Shown here in pieces: positions 41,401-55,600 of a DNA stretch of 64,000 bases. Source of the stretch: Ailurus styani. Its lineage: Eukaryota; Chordata; Mammalia; Carnivora; Ailuridae. The notes beneath the pieces are model-generated. The model did not search any database. It saw only the letters and a list, made by a program, of their open reading frames with translations, and was not told the origin of the DNA. The stretch's first letter is position 1. Every line of letters starts with the position of its first letter. Location: assembly GCA_002007465.1 (NCBI GenBank), contig LNAC01000685.1, positions 423,564-487,563 of the forward strand. Reading direction: 5' to 3'. Position numbers and translations under genes: made by a program.

Positions 41401-44400
41401 GAAAATATTCAGAGATAATTGCCAATTCATTTCAATATGTGTTTGGCCTTAGGATTCAACCAAAATAGTTCTTGCTAGTGTGACTCAAGACCTCCTCACT
41501 AAATCCAAAGAATATTCCCAAGTCTTCATCTTTGTTCTTGTTTCAGCATCATTTGACACTAGTGACCCCTCTTTCCTTTTTGGTGTCCTATCTGCCTGGG
41601 GTTCCAAGACACAATATTCTAGTTTCCCTTTCACCTTCATGGAACCCTTTCTGTACCTTCAGTATGGGAATCTCCTGGTCTATCCGTTCACCAAATGGTT
41701 GTTAAAAGGCAAAGCCCTGATTCTCTCTTATTCCATAATATTCTCAGAGGGTCTCACCTATATGGCCTTCCTTTAATCACCCATTCTGTGAGCTGGCATC
41801 AACTCTCCAGCCCACATCCTTGAACTTTTAAATAACCACCACTCACTTTCTAGTTCCTACTAAATGTCTCAAAGACACCCTAAATTCAACTGGCCCCAAA
41901 CTAAGCTCATGATCACATAATCTTATCTTCCTCTGGGCTTTAGTTCCCAGATCAAGATACCAACATATATTCCATTATGCAAACCACCCTTGAGTCTGCT
42001 CTCTCCTTTAGCCCCTCTCCAAACCAACTCCAATTTTATGTGCTGGTAAATCTCAACTGTGTTCATTTCTTTTCAAAATTATAACCATTACTCTAAGGTA
42101 TTATTTTCTCTGGAAAACGGAAAACCCCTCTGTACCCATTCTAACTGCACACCCCCCCCAATAATGTACCCTCATCAGGGTAGTACAGAAGAGGCCCATC
42201 ACCAGTAGCTTCAAACCAGTTTCCTGGCAAACAGAACATACTAAGAGCCCACAGAGCCCCTCTCTGCCTGCTCTCCACCCAGTCCTCAGGCTTGTGGTGC
42301 TCCATCTGGGCCAGCCATACCTCAAGATGGTTCTTCCTGTTCACAAGTGCTCCCTCTCAACACAGGGTCTTCTGGGTAGTGTTCCACCCTCCCAGAAGAG
42401 TTTTCTCCACCTTAATTGGTGGACCTTTATCCCTCAGACCTCAGTTCAGTGGCTACATCCTCAATAAAATTTTCCCTGACTTTCCTGACCAGATCAAATC
42501 TCTTAGCCCCTTTCCTTTTAGCACTTAAGTCAAATGCAATTTTATACCTATTCAGGTTATTATTTATGAATTTTTATTGTTTCTCATTTATTATGAATGG
42601 CTGCTGTCCTCATAGTTGCATGTTTTATAAACCATAGAGAGTCTGGCCACCATTGTGTTTGCTGCCTAGTTCAGTGCCTGTCATGTAACCAGCACATCAC
42701 TAATACTGTGGAGTGAAGGAATAAAAGGAATTTCAAAGTGGTATTTACCTTTGAGTTACTTGCCAAAGGTCAGTTTTGGGGTGTGTATATAACTCTGGGT
42801 CCTTTAAAAAAAAAACAAGAACAAAAACTAGGTGATGTTTGCAGCCTGGAGTTAGTAACTCTAATGCCCAAATTTGAAGATGCTCTGGAGCTCCCGCCAG
42901 TAGACTCCGGATGAGAAAGGAATGAAGTTTCAGAAGGCATGAGAACTGAAGAGGGACACTGCCCAACCCCTTCTACCTTCTTCCCTATCAGGAACAAATA
43001 ACCCTCATCTGCCTGGTGGGATAAAACATGTTCTCTTACAAAAAGCTCTTCTGACAGCAATGATTATAGTTTCAAAGCAGGAAACATATAGGTTGATGGT
43101 CAGGATGGAACAAAGAAAGGGAGAAACTTTGTAAGGAAAATACATTCATTCCTGTATCTGAAAACTGGAGAAAGACAGCATTTCACAAAGGGAAATATGA
43201 AGAATAGTTTCTCTGCAATCTTTAGAACCTGGTGTATAAACTCCCCGTGAGCCCATATGCCTATGGGAGCCATAACTCAGGATTCTGCTGTTCCTGTGAA
43301 ACCACTGCAGAATCTCCAAATCGCCGGTGTTCAGATGGGCTCTCCTGGAGTATTTCTCACATTCAGAAGTGATAGAAGAAACCTATGGTCAAGTAGGAGT
43401 TTTGGGTTTTGGCTCAAAATATAAGGTCATTATATACACACTGCATTTTCCAGTTTTAGATAAACAGCAGCGCTGTTAATCTTAATCATAACAAACTGAA
43501 AGCAGACCAGTGTGTTAAAATAGAAGCATGTCAGTACCCAGAAGACATTTTTAACATGTAGTGAGGTCGTGGAGCCCCGAGCTAGGGCTACACTCAGAAG
43601 ACCATCTTTCTCTACTTTAGGACCACACATCTTGAAAGCTTTTCACAGAGGTCCTATGCAGTATTGCATGGATTCTGGCAAGACTGAAGACTCCTTTAAG
43701 CTCTAGCACTAGTCTTGGAGAAAGTCCCTTCACTTAGCGTTTTTGTTTTTGACCCGCTTAGATCACCATGATGAAAGGGTACGGTTGAAATAAAAATTAT
43801 ACTGAACAGCTGGAACATGTAACCTTGAGTTCATAAACTGGTAGCTGGTAGCCCAGATTTATTTCAAGGTCATTTTTTATTTAACTGGTCCAATATTTAT
43901 AAAGCACTTTTTTAGCTACCAGTATGTAAAAAACAAGAGATTTGACATAAAATTTCAGATTCTCAGCCTCTTAAAACTGTCCTGATAAGAATTGTCTAGG
44001 CTTGGGTTGTGCACTTTGCTAGGTATGTGCCCCCAAAGATACCTCAGTCCCCGCCATGCCACATCCCCTCCATGGACTTACTTCAACTACCAAATTGATC
44101 TCTGAAGGCAGGTGACTTACCAATCCTTGCCTATATCCCTAGCAATAATTTCAATGTAGACTCAAACTCTCTTCCAGCTCTGCTCACCACCACGAACACT
44201 GCTTCTTTTGGGACTGTGAACATTCTTCATATTTCGGTGGCTCTAAGACTAGAGTCTTGCCTTGAAATTCCAGCCCTCATGAGTGGGTATCCACTATTGG
44301 AACGTTCCTGAAAACAATCCGGTCCACCTGTGACAGTACTTCTCAAACTCAAAGAATCACTCAAGTTACAGTACAGATGAAGTAAATCACAATCTCTGAG

Positions 44401-46607
44401 GAAAGGCCCAGTATTTAGCACTTTTTAAAGTTCTCCACATAATTGAATGTATAGCCAAGGCTGAAATCCATTCTGGGCGAGTGATATGGATTCTTATTCC
44501 TCCCATTAGTCTGTCAGAGTCACAGGGTCTGCCTTTGTTTTTACAACCATATGACTGCCAGTGATGATGCCCTGTATATCTTCATTTCCTCATATGTTTC
44601 ATGACTCTCAACTCTGGCTCTGCATTAGGATCATATGAGGACTTTTTAAAATACCAATGCCCGTTTATGCAACGAAGACATCCAAATGGCCAACAGACAC
44701 ATGAAAAAGTGCTGAACATCACTCAGCATCAGGTAAATACAAATCAAAACCACAGTAAGATACTACCTCACACCAGTCAGAATGGCTAAAATTAACAAGT
44801 TAGGAAATGACAGATGTTGGTGAGGATGCAGAGAAAGGGGAGCCCTCCTACACTGTTGGTGGGAATGCAAGCTGGGGCAGCCACTCTGGAAAACACTATG
44901 AAGGTTCCTCAAAAAGTTGAAAATAGAGCTACCCTATGACCCAGCAATCTCCCTGGGGGTATTTACCCTAAAGATACAAATGAAGTGACCCTTAGGGGCA
45001 CATGCACCCAAATGTTTATAGCAGCAATGTTCACCATAGCCAAACTATGGAAAGAACCTAGATGTCCATCAACAGATGAATGGATAAAGAAGATGTGGTA
45101 TATATACACAATGGAACACTATGCAGTCATCAAAAAAACCCGAAATCTTGCCATTTGCAATGATGTGGATGGAACTAGAGGGTATTATGCTAAGCGAAGT
45201 AAGTCAATCAGAGAAAGACAATTATCATATGATCTCTCTGATATGAGGAATTTGAGAAGCAGGGTGGGAGGTCGTGGGGGTAGGGAGGGAAAAAATGAAA
45301 CAAGATGGGACCAGGGAGGGAGACAAACCATAAGAGACTCTTAATCTCACAAAACAAACTGAGGGTTACTGGGGGGTGGGAGGGATGGGGTGACTGGGTT
45401 ATGGACATTGGGGAGGGTATGTGCTATGGTGAGTGTTGTGAAATGTGTAAGCCTGATGATTCACAGACCTGTACCCCTGGGGCAAATAATACATTATATG
45501 TTAATAAAAATAAATAAAAGGTAAAAAAAAATACCAATGCCTGGTCCCTAATTAGGTCAATTAAATTAATTAAATCAGAATATGTTAAGCTATGATTGAG
45601 GACAAGAGCACTAAATAATTCAGTCTAATAATACGAACATTTCTAAGAAGATGTACCCATTAGTTAACTCTTGGTAAAATAATCTGTGTAACAAACAACC
45701 ACGATATTAGTGACCTACAGAAACAAGTGTGTATTGCTGCTTATGTGTCTGCAGGTTGGCTGGGCTCATTGGGCAACTCTACAGATACTGGCTTGGATTG
45801 TTCACGCAACAGGGGGTGGCCGGTAATTGGCCGATCAAGGCTAGACTTGGGTGGCACAACTCAGCTGTTTCACGCAGCTCTTCTCCTTCTCAAAGGACTA
45901 GCAAGCAAGCCTGGGCATGCACTTCTCCTGATTCTGGCTGAGGCTTAAGCAGAAAAGGAGAAACACTTATACTTACTTTCAGCCTTTGCTCTGCCATGTC
46001 TGTTAACATCCTATTGACTAAAGTAAATCACATGACAAAACCAACATCAATGGAGCAAGGAGCTATTTATTCCCATGGAAATGAGGGGAAAGGATTGAAT
46101 TTCTGAAGAATCATCTAATCTATCACAGAAGATACAAAGATATTTGTATCTTTTTTTTTTTCTTGAGTGATAAATAGTTTACAATTTAAGATATAGGGAA
46201 TATGGTTTAAGAATTCTCAGTTGAATTCACAATAGTTTTTGTGGACTTTGCAGCAGGCAGCCACTGCTGAAGCACTCCACTGGCCAATTGCTATATCATG
46301 TCTTTGCTCCCTGCCTGTATCGCTAGATCCCTGGATCTCCACTCTAAGCATGTGTTAGGGGCAAACAGCTCTCTGGTGCTACCCATTACTGAATTTAGAA
46401 AATAGAGGAACGGGATGATATCCAGGATAATAACCGCCTGTTTAAAAGTGGAAATCATGGGGGGCGCCTGGGTGGCTCAGTGGGTTAAAGCCTCTGCCTT
46501 CGGCTCAGATCATGATCTCAGGGTCCTGGGATGGAGCCCTGCATCAGGCTCTCTGCTTGGCAGGAAGCCTGCTTCTTCCTCTCTCTGCCTGCCTCTCTGC
46601 CTACTTG

Positions 46608-46655
<48 letters not shown>

Positions 46656-49600
46656 CAAATAAATAAATAAAATCTTTTTTAAAAAAGTGGAAATCATGGG
46701 TTTGTCCACTGGCATAGAACATTCTTTTCTCATTGTAAATTTTGAAAATCTCTTCTATACGATAAAGATTACAGCTACCATAGAGAAAGGAATTACATCT
46801 CAGGCTGCAATTTCCAGAATTTACCTAGCAATAGGGGTCAGTGCAATCGTTAATCACCTTTAATCTGTAGCTTTTTTAGACTGACTTCTCTCCTTTTTTG
46901 GTAGGTTATGTGGGGTGAATGGGTGTATGATGTACAAAAGATATGCAAAATATCTAGACTCTTCTTTGGAATTAAGGGAAGAAAGCATCTGATCATGGAA
47001 ATTTGGTTACTGGGCGTAAGATGATGCACATACATTCTTTTCTAGTTGCAGCCAAAATCAGGTTTGGGGATTTCTGAGGGCCCCTTTGGTGCTGGTAGTA
47101 GTTACAGAAAAATGGATCTCTGCTGGCATGCTCATAAAACCAGACAATATCACCACTTGATTAATCATTTGCTCATGCAGCTTGTTTCATTTATTTAAGA
47201 CAAAGTTAAAATTGGATCTATGCAATCCATGTCGATGGCTTTATGTGTTTGTGAATAATAAATAGCCTTCAGTGCTCAGGGTTGACTTTCTAGGCTATCA
47301 CTTGACATCATTTGGATTTCTCTTTTGATGAGTCAACAACACCATGGGGTTTTTAGCTTTAAATAGGAAAACACTTATAAGGAGGAGAGGCAAATGTTCC
47401 CCTTGGAAGCAGTAGGGGAGGGGCGAAGACGGGGAAGGCTTTCGTTCAGTGACAAAAAATGGACGTGTGTCTCACGGTGGCCGCAGCTTAAGTAAACATA
47501 AACTCTGAACCAGAGACCATACCCATCATTTCCTCAGTGCTAGCAGCACTAAACCAAAATATAGTTTTATTTGGCTAACCCCAAAGTCGGATGTGGGTGC
47601 CAGCCTTGAAAACCACATGGTCAGGTTTCAGGCAGACAGCACTAGGGTTGTGCTTTTGTCTTAAGCAGGAAAGTCATAAGGGCATCACTACTCAGAGCAC
47701 CATCATTGTGTTTAGCAAACAGACGCAACCATAACAACAGTTAACCTCAGAGAGCTCTGTAGGGTCCTCGGCCCTTTTAGAAAATGTGATGTCTCCCTGT
47801 TAAAACTCCACAGAAAGAAGGGGCATTTCTCAAGGACCGTAAGAGAGACAGCAGGAACCCCAGGATGCAGGCTGGTGGAGGAAGAAAGGACGAGACATTC
47901 TCCCATCCTCCTAAGAGTTCAGCTCTGGAATCAAGTGATCTAGAATCCATGTCTAGAAGCCTCCTCTGGACTTCCCTGGACATTCGTTTTTCCTAAATGC
48001 TGATCCAGCAATGAATGAAATAGCCACCTGTGCTTTTGACATGCCACCATTTTATCTTTCTCTTGTAAGGAAGGTTCTTCGGGGTCCAGGATCATTCCAT
48101 TTGTCTCAAGTTCTGTAAGCCTCAAGCGTAGGCTTGCTGCTTCAGAGATTTTCACGGTGCAGAGTTTGATTTATTTATTTACTGTGGACTTGGTCTCCCC
48201 CCCTCCTCGGGAGCCAGGGAGGGATGGGCAGATGATAGAGCTGGGTGCCCCGAGTTAATGACTAGCCCTATATGCACAAGCTCATTTACTTTTGTTCTCA
48301 CCTGACACCTCAATGCTGCCAATGAGCGGGAATTAATTTTATTGAGGACCACTCAGGTTCTTAAAAGAAAAACTGCTCACTTGGCTGGAAATGCTTTGAC
48401 AGAAGGCAGAGCAGCCGGTCACACTTGAACACTGTCTTCTGGATTTGGGGGCAGAAGGGGAGTGGTGGATTCAGAGGGTGAAGGAGACCAAGCAGTTATT
48501 TCACATGAGCTATTATGGGGTGGCCTGGATCCCAGCAGAGTCTATCAACAGGCTCTTGTGCTAGAGACACAGCCTGCTGCTCCCCTTTCTGCTCTTCCTC
48601 ACTGAATCTATACGTGACCCCCCCAGCACCCTTCCCAACAATCAACTCCCCATAAGAAGGTAATCATCTTATGGTGAATTGGAGAAGAAGAAAAGGCACT
48701 CTAGGAAAATGTTATGATAATAGAAAACTCTTCAGTGTTGTAACCATCTGGTGTACTGCGCTAAACAAAGAGAGTGATAATTGAGTGCCCAGTAACTTCT
48801 TTTGGCCTCAGATAATGGGCACTCACCCTGATTTGTATTCTTCACAAGGGTAATTCACCATCATTTCACACCACATCTGTACCACATTTCCTCCATCAAT
48901 ACAGCCTTACACATAAGTTACCACACTTAATTAAGTCCACATCATTCTCCTCCAAAGAACAGAAAGGTTTGCATGGAGGCCTGAGTGGCGAAGAGGCACA
49001 AATGAGATTTTAGTGACTCTCGATTTGTGGGAGGGATTGAGACGGATTCAGCTCCGGGGTGGGGCGGGTAGGGATGCGCCCTGACAGCTTTAGGCCGGGC
49101 AACAGCTGTGGCTAAGCTTAGGCAGGCAGCCTTGTGGCAGGGCGCGCTTACAGAGGGGCTGGCGACCCCATTGTCCCATAATCTTGCTTTTGAAAATCTG
49201 CTACAATGGATTCGATCTGATTTCTAAGGTGCTGTCACCAGAGCATCATTAAAAGTCCTTTAAGAAACTAGAGAATAGACTAGATCACCAAAGGCAGCTT
49301 TGTCCCCTCCTCTCTGCCTTGCTTTGAGGCGCCTTCCCTTCCAGCTGACAGAAGGGGCACAGCCTGTAAGCTCTGAACAATTAACATGGATCATTTTATT
49401 TTTCTTCAATCAACAAGGCCACGTTACTGAGAATCAAGGCAACGCTTTTTGGAAGCCAGGAGTTTCAACTCTTCTTCACCACGTTCTTGGTGGGAGAAGA
49501 ATGCTCCCACATTGCTACGGTCAGCCGTAAGACTCGCGTCACTGCAGTTTGTTAGCTGGTGTGGGTGTGTGGGTGTGTGCTTCTCCCCACTCCTAGAAAC

Positions 49601-52600
49601 CAGGCTTGGAATCATAACAGCTCACTCCTCCTAGAAGCTGTGCAAGCAGCAAATGGAAGGGAAAGCAGAGCCTAGTGAGAAGGACATTAATCAACAACCT
49701 AAGTACCCGCGGATGAAAGCAGAGACTCCCCCAGTCTCCCCACTATCTTGGCCATAAGTAAATTAGCAACTCTTTTTCCTCCCTTTAAATGATAAGGAGG
49801 GAGCCGGTGTGGGGAACTCGGAGATATTTCTCACAACAAGTGTCAGGATACCCTGAAAGCTCCCAGGGGGCCACCTCCCACACACAGTATGCCCTTCATT
49901 TGTTTATCTAAATGCTGACAAATTGCAGTATTTTAACAGCCTATCTTGGGTTTGGCTTCATTTGCATGGCGTGCCCTCTATCTCTGAGCCGATAATGAGG
50001 CTCAGCATAAAGCCCCATTGAGGGTTCCCCGGAGCCTGACAGTGATGAATACAGAGCGGGAGAATTAGGTGGTTAGGAGAAGAATATGCTATTGTGCACA
50101 GCTCCTATCCTTTTATCTTCCCTGCTGCTCATTTTCAGGTCTTTCAAGGAAACTGCCTCCCTACCCTTTTTGGCCAGTGTCTTTTACCTCTCTTTTGCTT
50201 TGAATGGGCACCATCTTCCAAATCGTCAGCTCGGCCTGGTGCTATTTTAGTCGCATAATCATTGCCCCGTCTTATCCTCTGAAATGCTAGAGGTTTCCTT
50301 TCACTGTGCGAGCCACTAAGAAAAGTGGGGAAGTGTTGTCCTGGGAACAGTTGGCCCTTCCACCCGCTGGATTCTCCGATATTCTCTTCTGCATTGTGGA
50401 AGCCAGCCACCTTCTGTCGGAAAGCCTCAGCCACTGTCACCAGAGTTGTCCCTGACTACACCAGCATAGTGTGGGGAAGTTACAGCAAGCCAGGATTCTT
50501 CAGCAGTTCGGTATTTGGAGGGCTGTGTGCTCAAGCATCTATGATTTCAGTTGACGGGGCTTACATTTTAAAATTGAACAGAGGGATTGAGTTTGGTCAG
50601 AATGAGTGATGTTACATAGGGGGTTTCTCCAGCGAAGAGTTACATGCTTTCCCATCAAAAGGCATTCCTCAGCATGATATGTGGGAAAGAAGCTCCTGCG
50701 GATGAGACAGTGAGCTAATGAATATATTTGGAAAGGATCTTATAGATGGGTCTGGCCGATCATTTTCAAAATAAGGGAAGAGGCACAAAAGGTGAAGTGA
50801 TTTGTCCCACGTCACATAAGTCTGTGTACTAATCCCATCTCACACAGGGGTGCAGGAAAGAACACAAACTAGCTGAGTGAGCTCACAGAAAAACAGGCTG
50901 GTGCATACCACTCTGTTTCAGGTTCTCTAAGCAAGGGCTCCTGATCCATAACATGATCACTTTTTTTTGTTTTGTTTTTGTTTTTTGTTTGTTTTTTTGC
51001 TAGGATTCCTTACAAGGATCATCTATAATTCCCAGGCCCCAGACTCCCTCTACCCTGATTCTTGGATCCAGGATTCGTTCTCCCGAATTCTCTGAAAATG
51101 AGCTGGTAATTCTCATTTCATCTGCTTTCTGCCTGTTTTCCTGGTTAGGTGGCTATTTAGATGCACCCTGAAATCCCAGCTTCTTGGGTTTTACTACTTT
51201 GCTCTACAGTCTGTTCAATGGAATATGCAAGATCTCAGATCCACTGGAACTCAACGAAATGATCAAAAAACCCTATCAAACTGAGGGGCAAAGAGCCTGC
51301 TAGATAATGCCCGAGATTCCACCCAGTTATTTCATGATGCCATGATATTCTGAAAGCTTTTGTTAATGCTTATCTGGTAAGTTTATTTTTAGGTCTCCAT
51401 CTTTTGTAAGTGACGCATTTTGTTTTCTCCACTTATTAAATTAATACATGCTTACCATGGAACATACAGACACTATAAAGTGTATTTTATTCCCCACCAT
51501 CTCTAGTTCATCCTCTGATCATTATTAATGTATTATTATATACGTCTCTTTGTTCTTTCAGATACATTAACATCATATTCTAAGTTTCAGGGCCACAAAT
51601 TTCTTTCCACTGACATATCTAATTTTTACAAACCAAATACTATATGATATATATAAAGGTGCTAAGAAGTACTGTTTACATAACTGGTAAATAAATGGCT
51701 GGCAAGTCCCATGAAAGACGGTGAATAATAATAATTTAACCTGTAATGACAGGTCTTTGTGCAGAAGACATCGTGAATTGTTATTACTGAAAAGTACTGT
51801 TATATAATCTGTCAAGTTGGAAAGTCACATGCTTTCCTTGTTTATATTTTCTGGAGGCAAGAATCCAGAGGACATGTATAGGATAGCACTGAATAGGCTT
51901 TCAGATCTTGATTCCATTCCTTACTATCTCTGTTAAGTTAGGAAATCTGTTTTGCCTTTCTGAGTCATCATTTCTTCATCTGTAAAAGATAGCCACAATG
52001 CCTCTCTTTTAAGATTGCTGTAATGACTTAGGTTGATGTATATTAGCCATTTAACAGAGTGCCTAATAAAGAACAGTTTCTGCAGAAGTAGGAGCTTAAT
52101 GAAGAAACTTGTGAAATCTTCTGGAATTCATCTCTGATGTATTTTCATGCCTCTGGTAGCATGTGCATGTATTCTGAATCTTCCTGATTTATGGGTGATC
52201 AACTGATCAGTTTCCATTGTGAGGACAGATTTCCCACTCCTCTGGATAAGAAACTCAGAAACCTGGCCCCAGCGCTGCTTCTGGGGCCACTAAGAGAATG
52301 GTAGTAAAAGCCATCTGTTCTGCTGTGATGGAGAAGTGACTGATAAAATTTTATGCATGTGTCCCTTGCAAGTTAGCAACTGGAGTCTGCCTGAGTCTAG
52401 ATCTGCTGTCCCTATAGACATTTAAGAGGACATATGTAGTGGCATTTGAGTGCTAATTTTTGCTTTGGAAAGAAAAGAAGAATTGCATTGGAGACCTTAT
52501 TAAAAACACTGATTGAGGCTGTAACATACAGAAAACAATAATAATCCTCAGAGTTCAGCATAGTAACACCACTCTCACTGTGGAACTCAGGTGAGTATGT

Positions 52601-55600
52601 ACATTCACTAGTCCCACTTAAAAAAATATTCAGATTATGTGAGAGGGTAGCAGAGCAGAATGCATTCTAACGGTCAAAAAACTAGGGTGTTAATTCAGAT
52701 TAGTTCTTCATCAATTATGCAACAAATCACCAGTCTACTTTGAATTTGATTTTTTTTAAGTTGTTCACTTAAACAGTATATTTCTAATATGTCTTACAAT
52801 AAAGTGAAGCAAAGCTCAACAACACATTCATAACAGCTTGAATGGTAAAGCTTATAAGAAGGAGGCCTGAAATACAGCTCTGTTCCTCTTAATTACATTT
52901 GTATTAGACATCAACATATTCAGATGCCAGACACAACTAGCTTTGGGCAAAAGGAGATGCCTTCCTGCAGAATCAAAACTCTACCCATTTCCCCCCTGAA
53001 GTTTCAGCTTCTTCCTCAGTAAGAAAAACCCTATTTTAGCTAGGCAAATGACTTCCTGGACAAAGACTACATTTCCCAGCCTCTCTTGTGGCTAAGTGAC
53101 CATGTGACTCAGCTCTGTCCATAAGATGTAACTGGAAAAATGGAAGCTCCCACAGTTCCCATTGGCATCTTTAACCTTGTGAATATATAACAGAACAAAA
53201 AACCAGAAAACTCTTGAGTATCTGACATGATGGAGCATGATACTATAATTTTGGGACTTATGTCCAAAATTTATAAGTGTCAAGGAAAAATGTACACTCC
53301 TATGTTTTTAAGCCGTTATTAGGTTTGACTTTATAGACTGTACTAATCTTACTTTATGTATCCACACTCTGCATTCCCTTTTGAAATTCCAGAATCTTTC
53401 TGCAGCATATCAAGAAGTGATTTGTATTATGGGGGTATATCTGCTGCCCCTCTATGTGAGGCCCAGGGACTCATTCCCAACATTATTTTCAGGGGGGACA
53501 GGAGTTGCAAGGAGGTACAAAACCAATTATCATATGTTTTCCAGCTTATACAAAATTCCACTGTGAATACAAGTTCTGCACAGGGATTAGGTATTTAATA
53601 TTGGTGCTATGCCAAACAAAAATGGTTGAAGTTCAAATCACTCCTCATAATTATTCAGTTAATAAGCACTATTTGGAACTCCTGGTTTCTGGTGAGTTCT
53701 GTGGTAAGCAGTATTCAAAATATATAGAAGACATGGCTTCTGTACTAACAGAGTTTCACTGAAAAAGCCAGACAACAAGACTGAAACTTAAATTGAAAAA
53801 TAGGATGTAACTTGTAGCAAGAGTTTCTCAAGTGGGCAGATCTGTGTGAGAGTGACAGTTGTTAGGAGCAGTTTCGGGCAGAAGAGGAGACATGATAATG
53901 GGATAGAGAGAGTTAACACAGTAAATGGAGGAAAAGGCAGTTTAAGTGTAAGGGCAGTGGGAATCCATTTACTCGAGTAATAATCACATGTGCGTGAGGC
54001 TGTGCCAGGTGCTCGGGATGACAAAATTAACCTTGAACAAGGAAATAGACTTCACTCACTGTAGCTTAGTTTCCTCATCTGCAAAATGGAGTTAATAAGT
54101 GAGTTCTTCTATTCAGGATTAAATTTATTAATGCATATAAAGCACTTAGAATAGTAGTACCTGGTAGATAGTACATCCTCAATAAGTATAATCTATCCTT
54201 ATTTTTTTTAAGATTTATTTATTTATTTGAGAGAGAGAGAGTGTGAGTATGTGATTGTGTGTGTTGGGGGGAGAATCTCAAGCAGACTCCAGGCTGAGCT
54301 TGGAGCCTGATGCGGGGCTCGATCTCACAACCCCGAGATCACAACCTGAGCCAAAATCAAGAGTTAGACGCTCAACCAACTGAGCCACCCAGGCACCACT
54401 GTCATTATTATTTTTTAAAGTTTATTTATTTTTAATAATCTCTGCACCCAACATGGGGCTGGAACCCATGACCCCAAGATTAAGAGTCACACACTTCTCC
54501 GACTGAGCCAGCCAGGCACCCCATTATTATTAATTTTTAGAGGAGCTCAGAGTCTAGTGAGGGTGACAAGATGTAAATATTATTAATGGTAGCACAGCAA
54601 AATGGCTAATGTAACAGAATGTGGATACAGCACTCTGGCAAGACTAGGAGGGGGAAACAAAGAGCTGGGAGGGGGCAACTGTGAATCCTCCCCAGAGAAA
54701 TCCTATTGGAACTCAGACATGAAAGAGGACCTGAGGAGTTTCTCCGGGATCTGAGGCGGGGGCAGCACCTGTGCAAAGGCAAGGTGGATGTGCAGAAGTC
54801 TGGCATGTTGAAGAATGCTGCGGACACTTGGGGGGCCAGCCCGGGTGGGGTCTCCCGGCATGCACCTGCACGCACACATGGTCGTTTACAGCTAACACCC
54901 ATCCTGAGAGGGCCACACCTGATCTGGCTGGCTAGCCCCTATGCTGAACTGATTATTACTTTGAATACCATTCCCCTCAAAATGGTGTGGGAGATGACAG
55001 GTGGGGGGTGTCAATATAGGCTGTAAACACTGGTAAAGAATCAGAAATAAGCCCTGATAGTGCACTACTCCTGGAAAATCAGGCATCCACTTCACAGAGA
55101 CAACTGTGACCACTCTTCGTTCTTCTTATTAGTGATATTCTTATGTAAAGTTTTCAATATCATCTAATTGATAGTAAATTAGCAATTAGTACTAGTATAT
55201 TTTATATTTATATATATTATAGCTATATAGTTGCTGTGTTAGAGAAGGGTGTGAACTATGTCCTATGCCATCTGAAAGACGTGTATTTGCCTGATACAAA
55301 TGTGACAGAAGTGTGCTCATGGAATTTCCACACTCTTTCCCACCTTGACTAGCCCACAGATGAGCTGTTTGGACTGATGATAGGTATGGAGAAGTGATGA
55401 GTATCACTCTGGTCAAGTATCAAGAGCCAGTGAGTGTTTCATGTATTTCCCTCCTCCATTTTCCACCACCATGAGGCGGTTTGTGATAAACTCCTTTGCT
55501 GGACATGCAGCATGAGTGATAAAGCTCTGCTATGTTAATAAACTGCGTTTTCAGGATTGATTTGTAACAACACAGGCTAGCCTTATCCTAATGTCAGAAT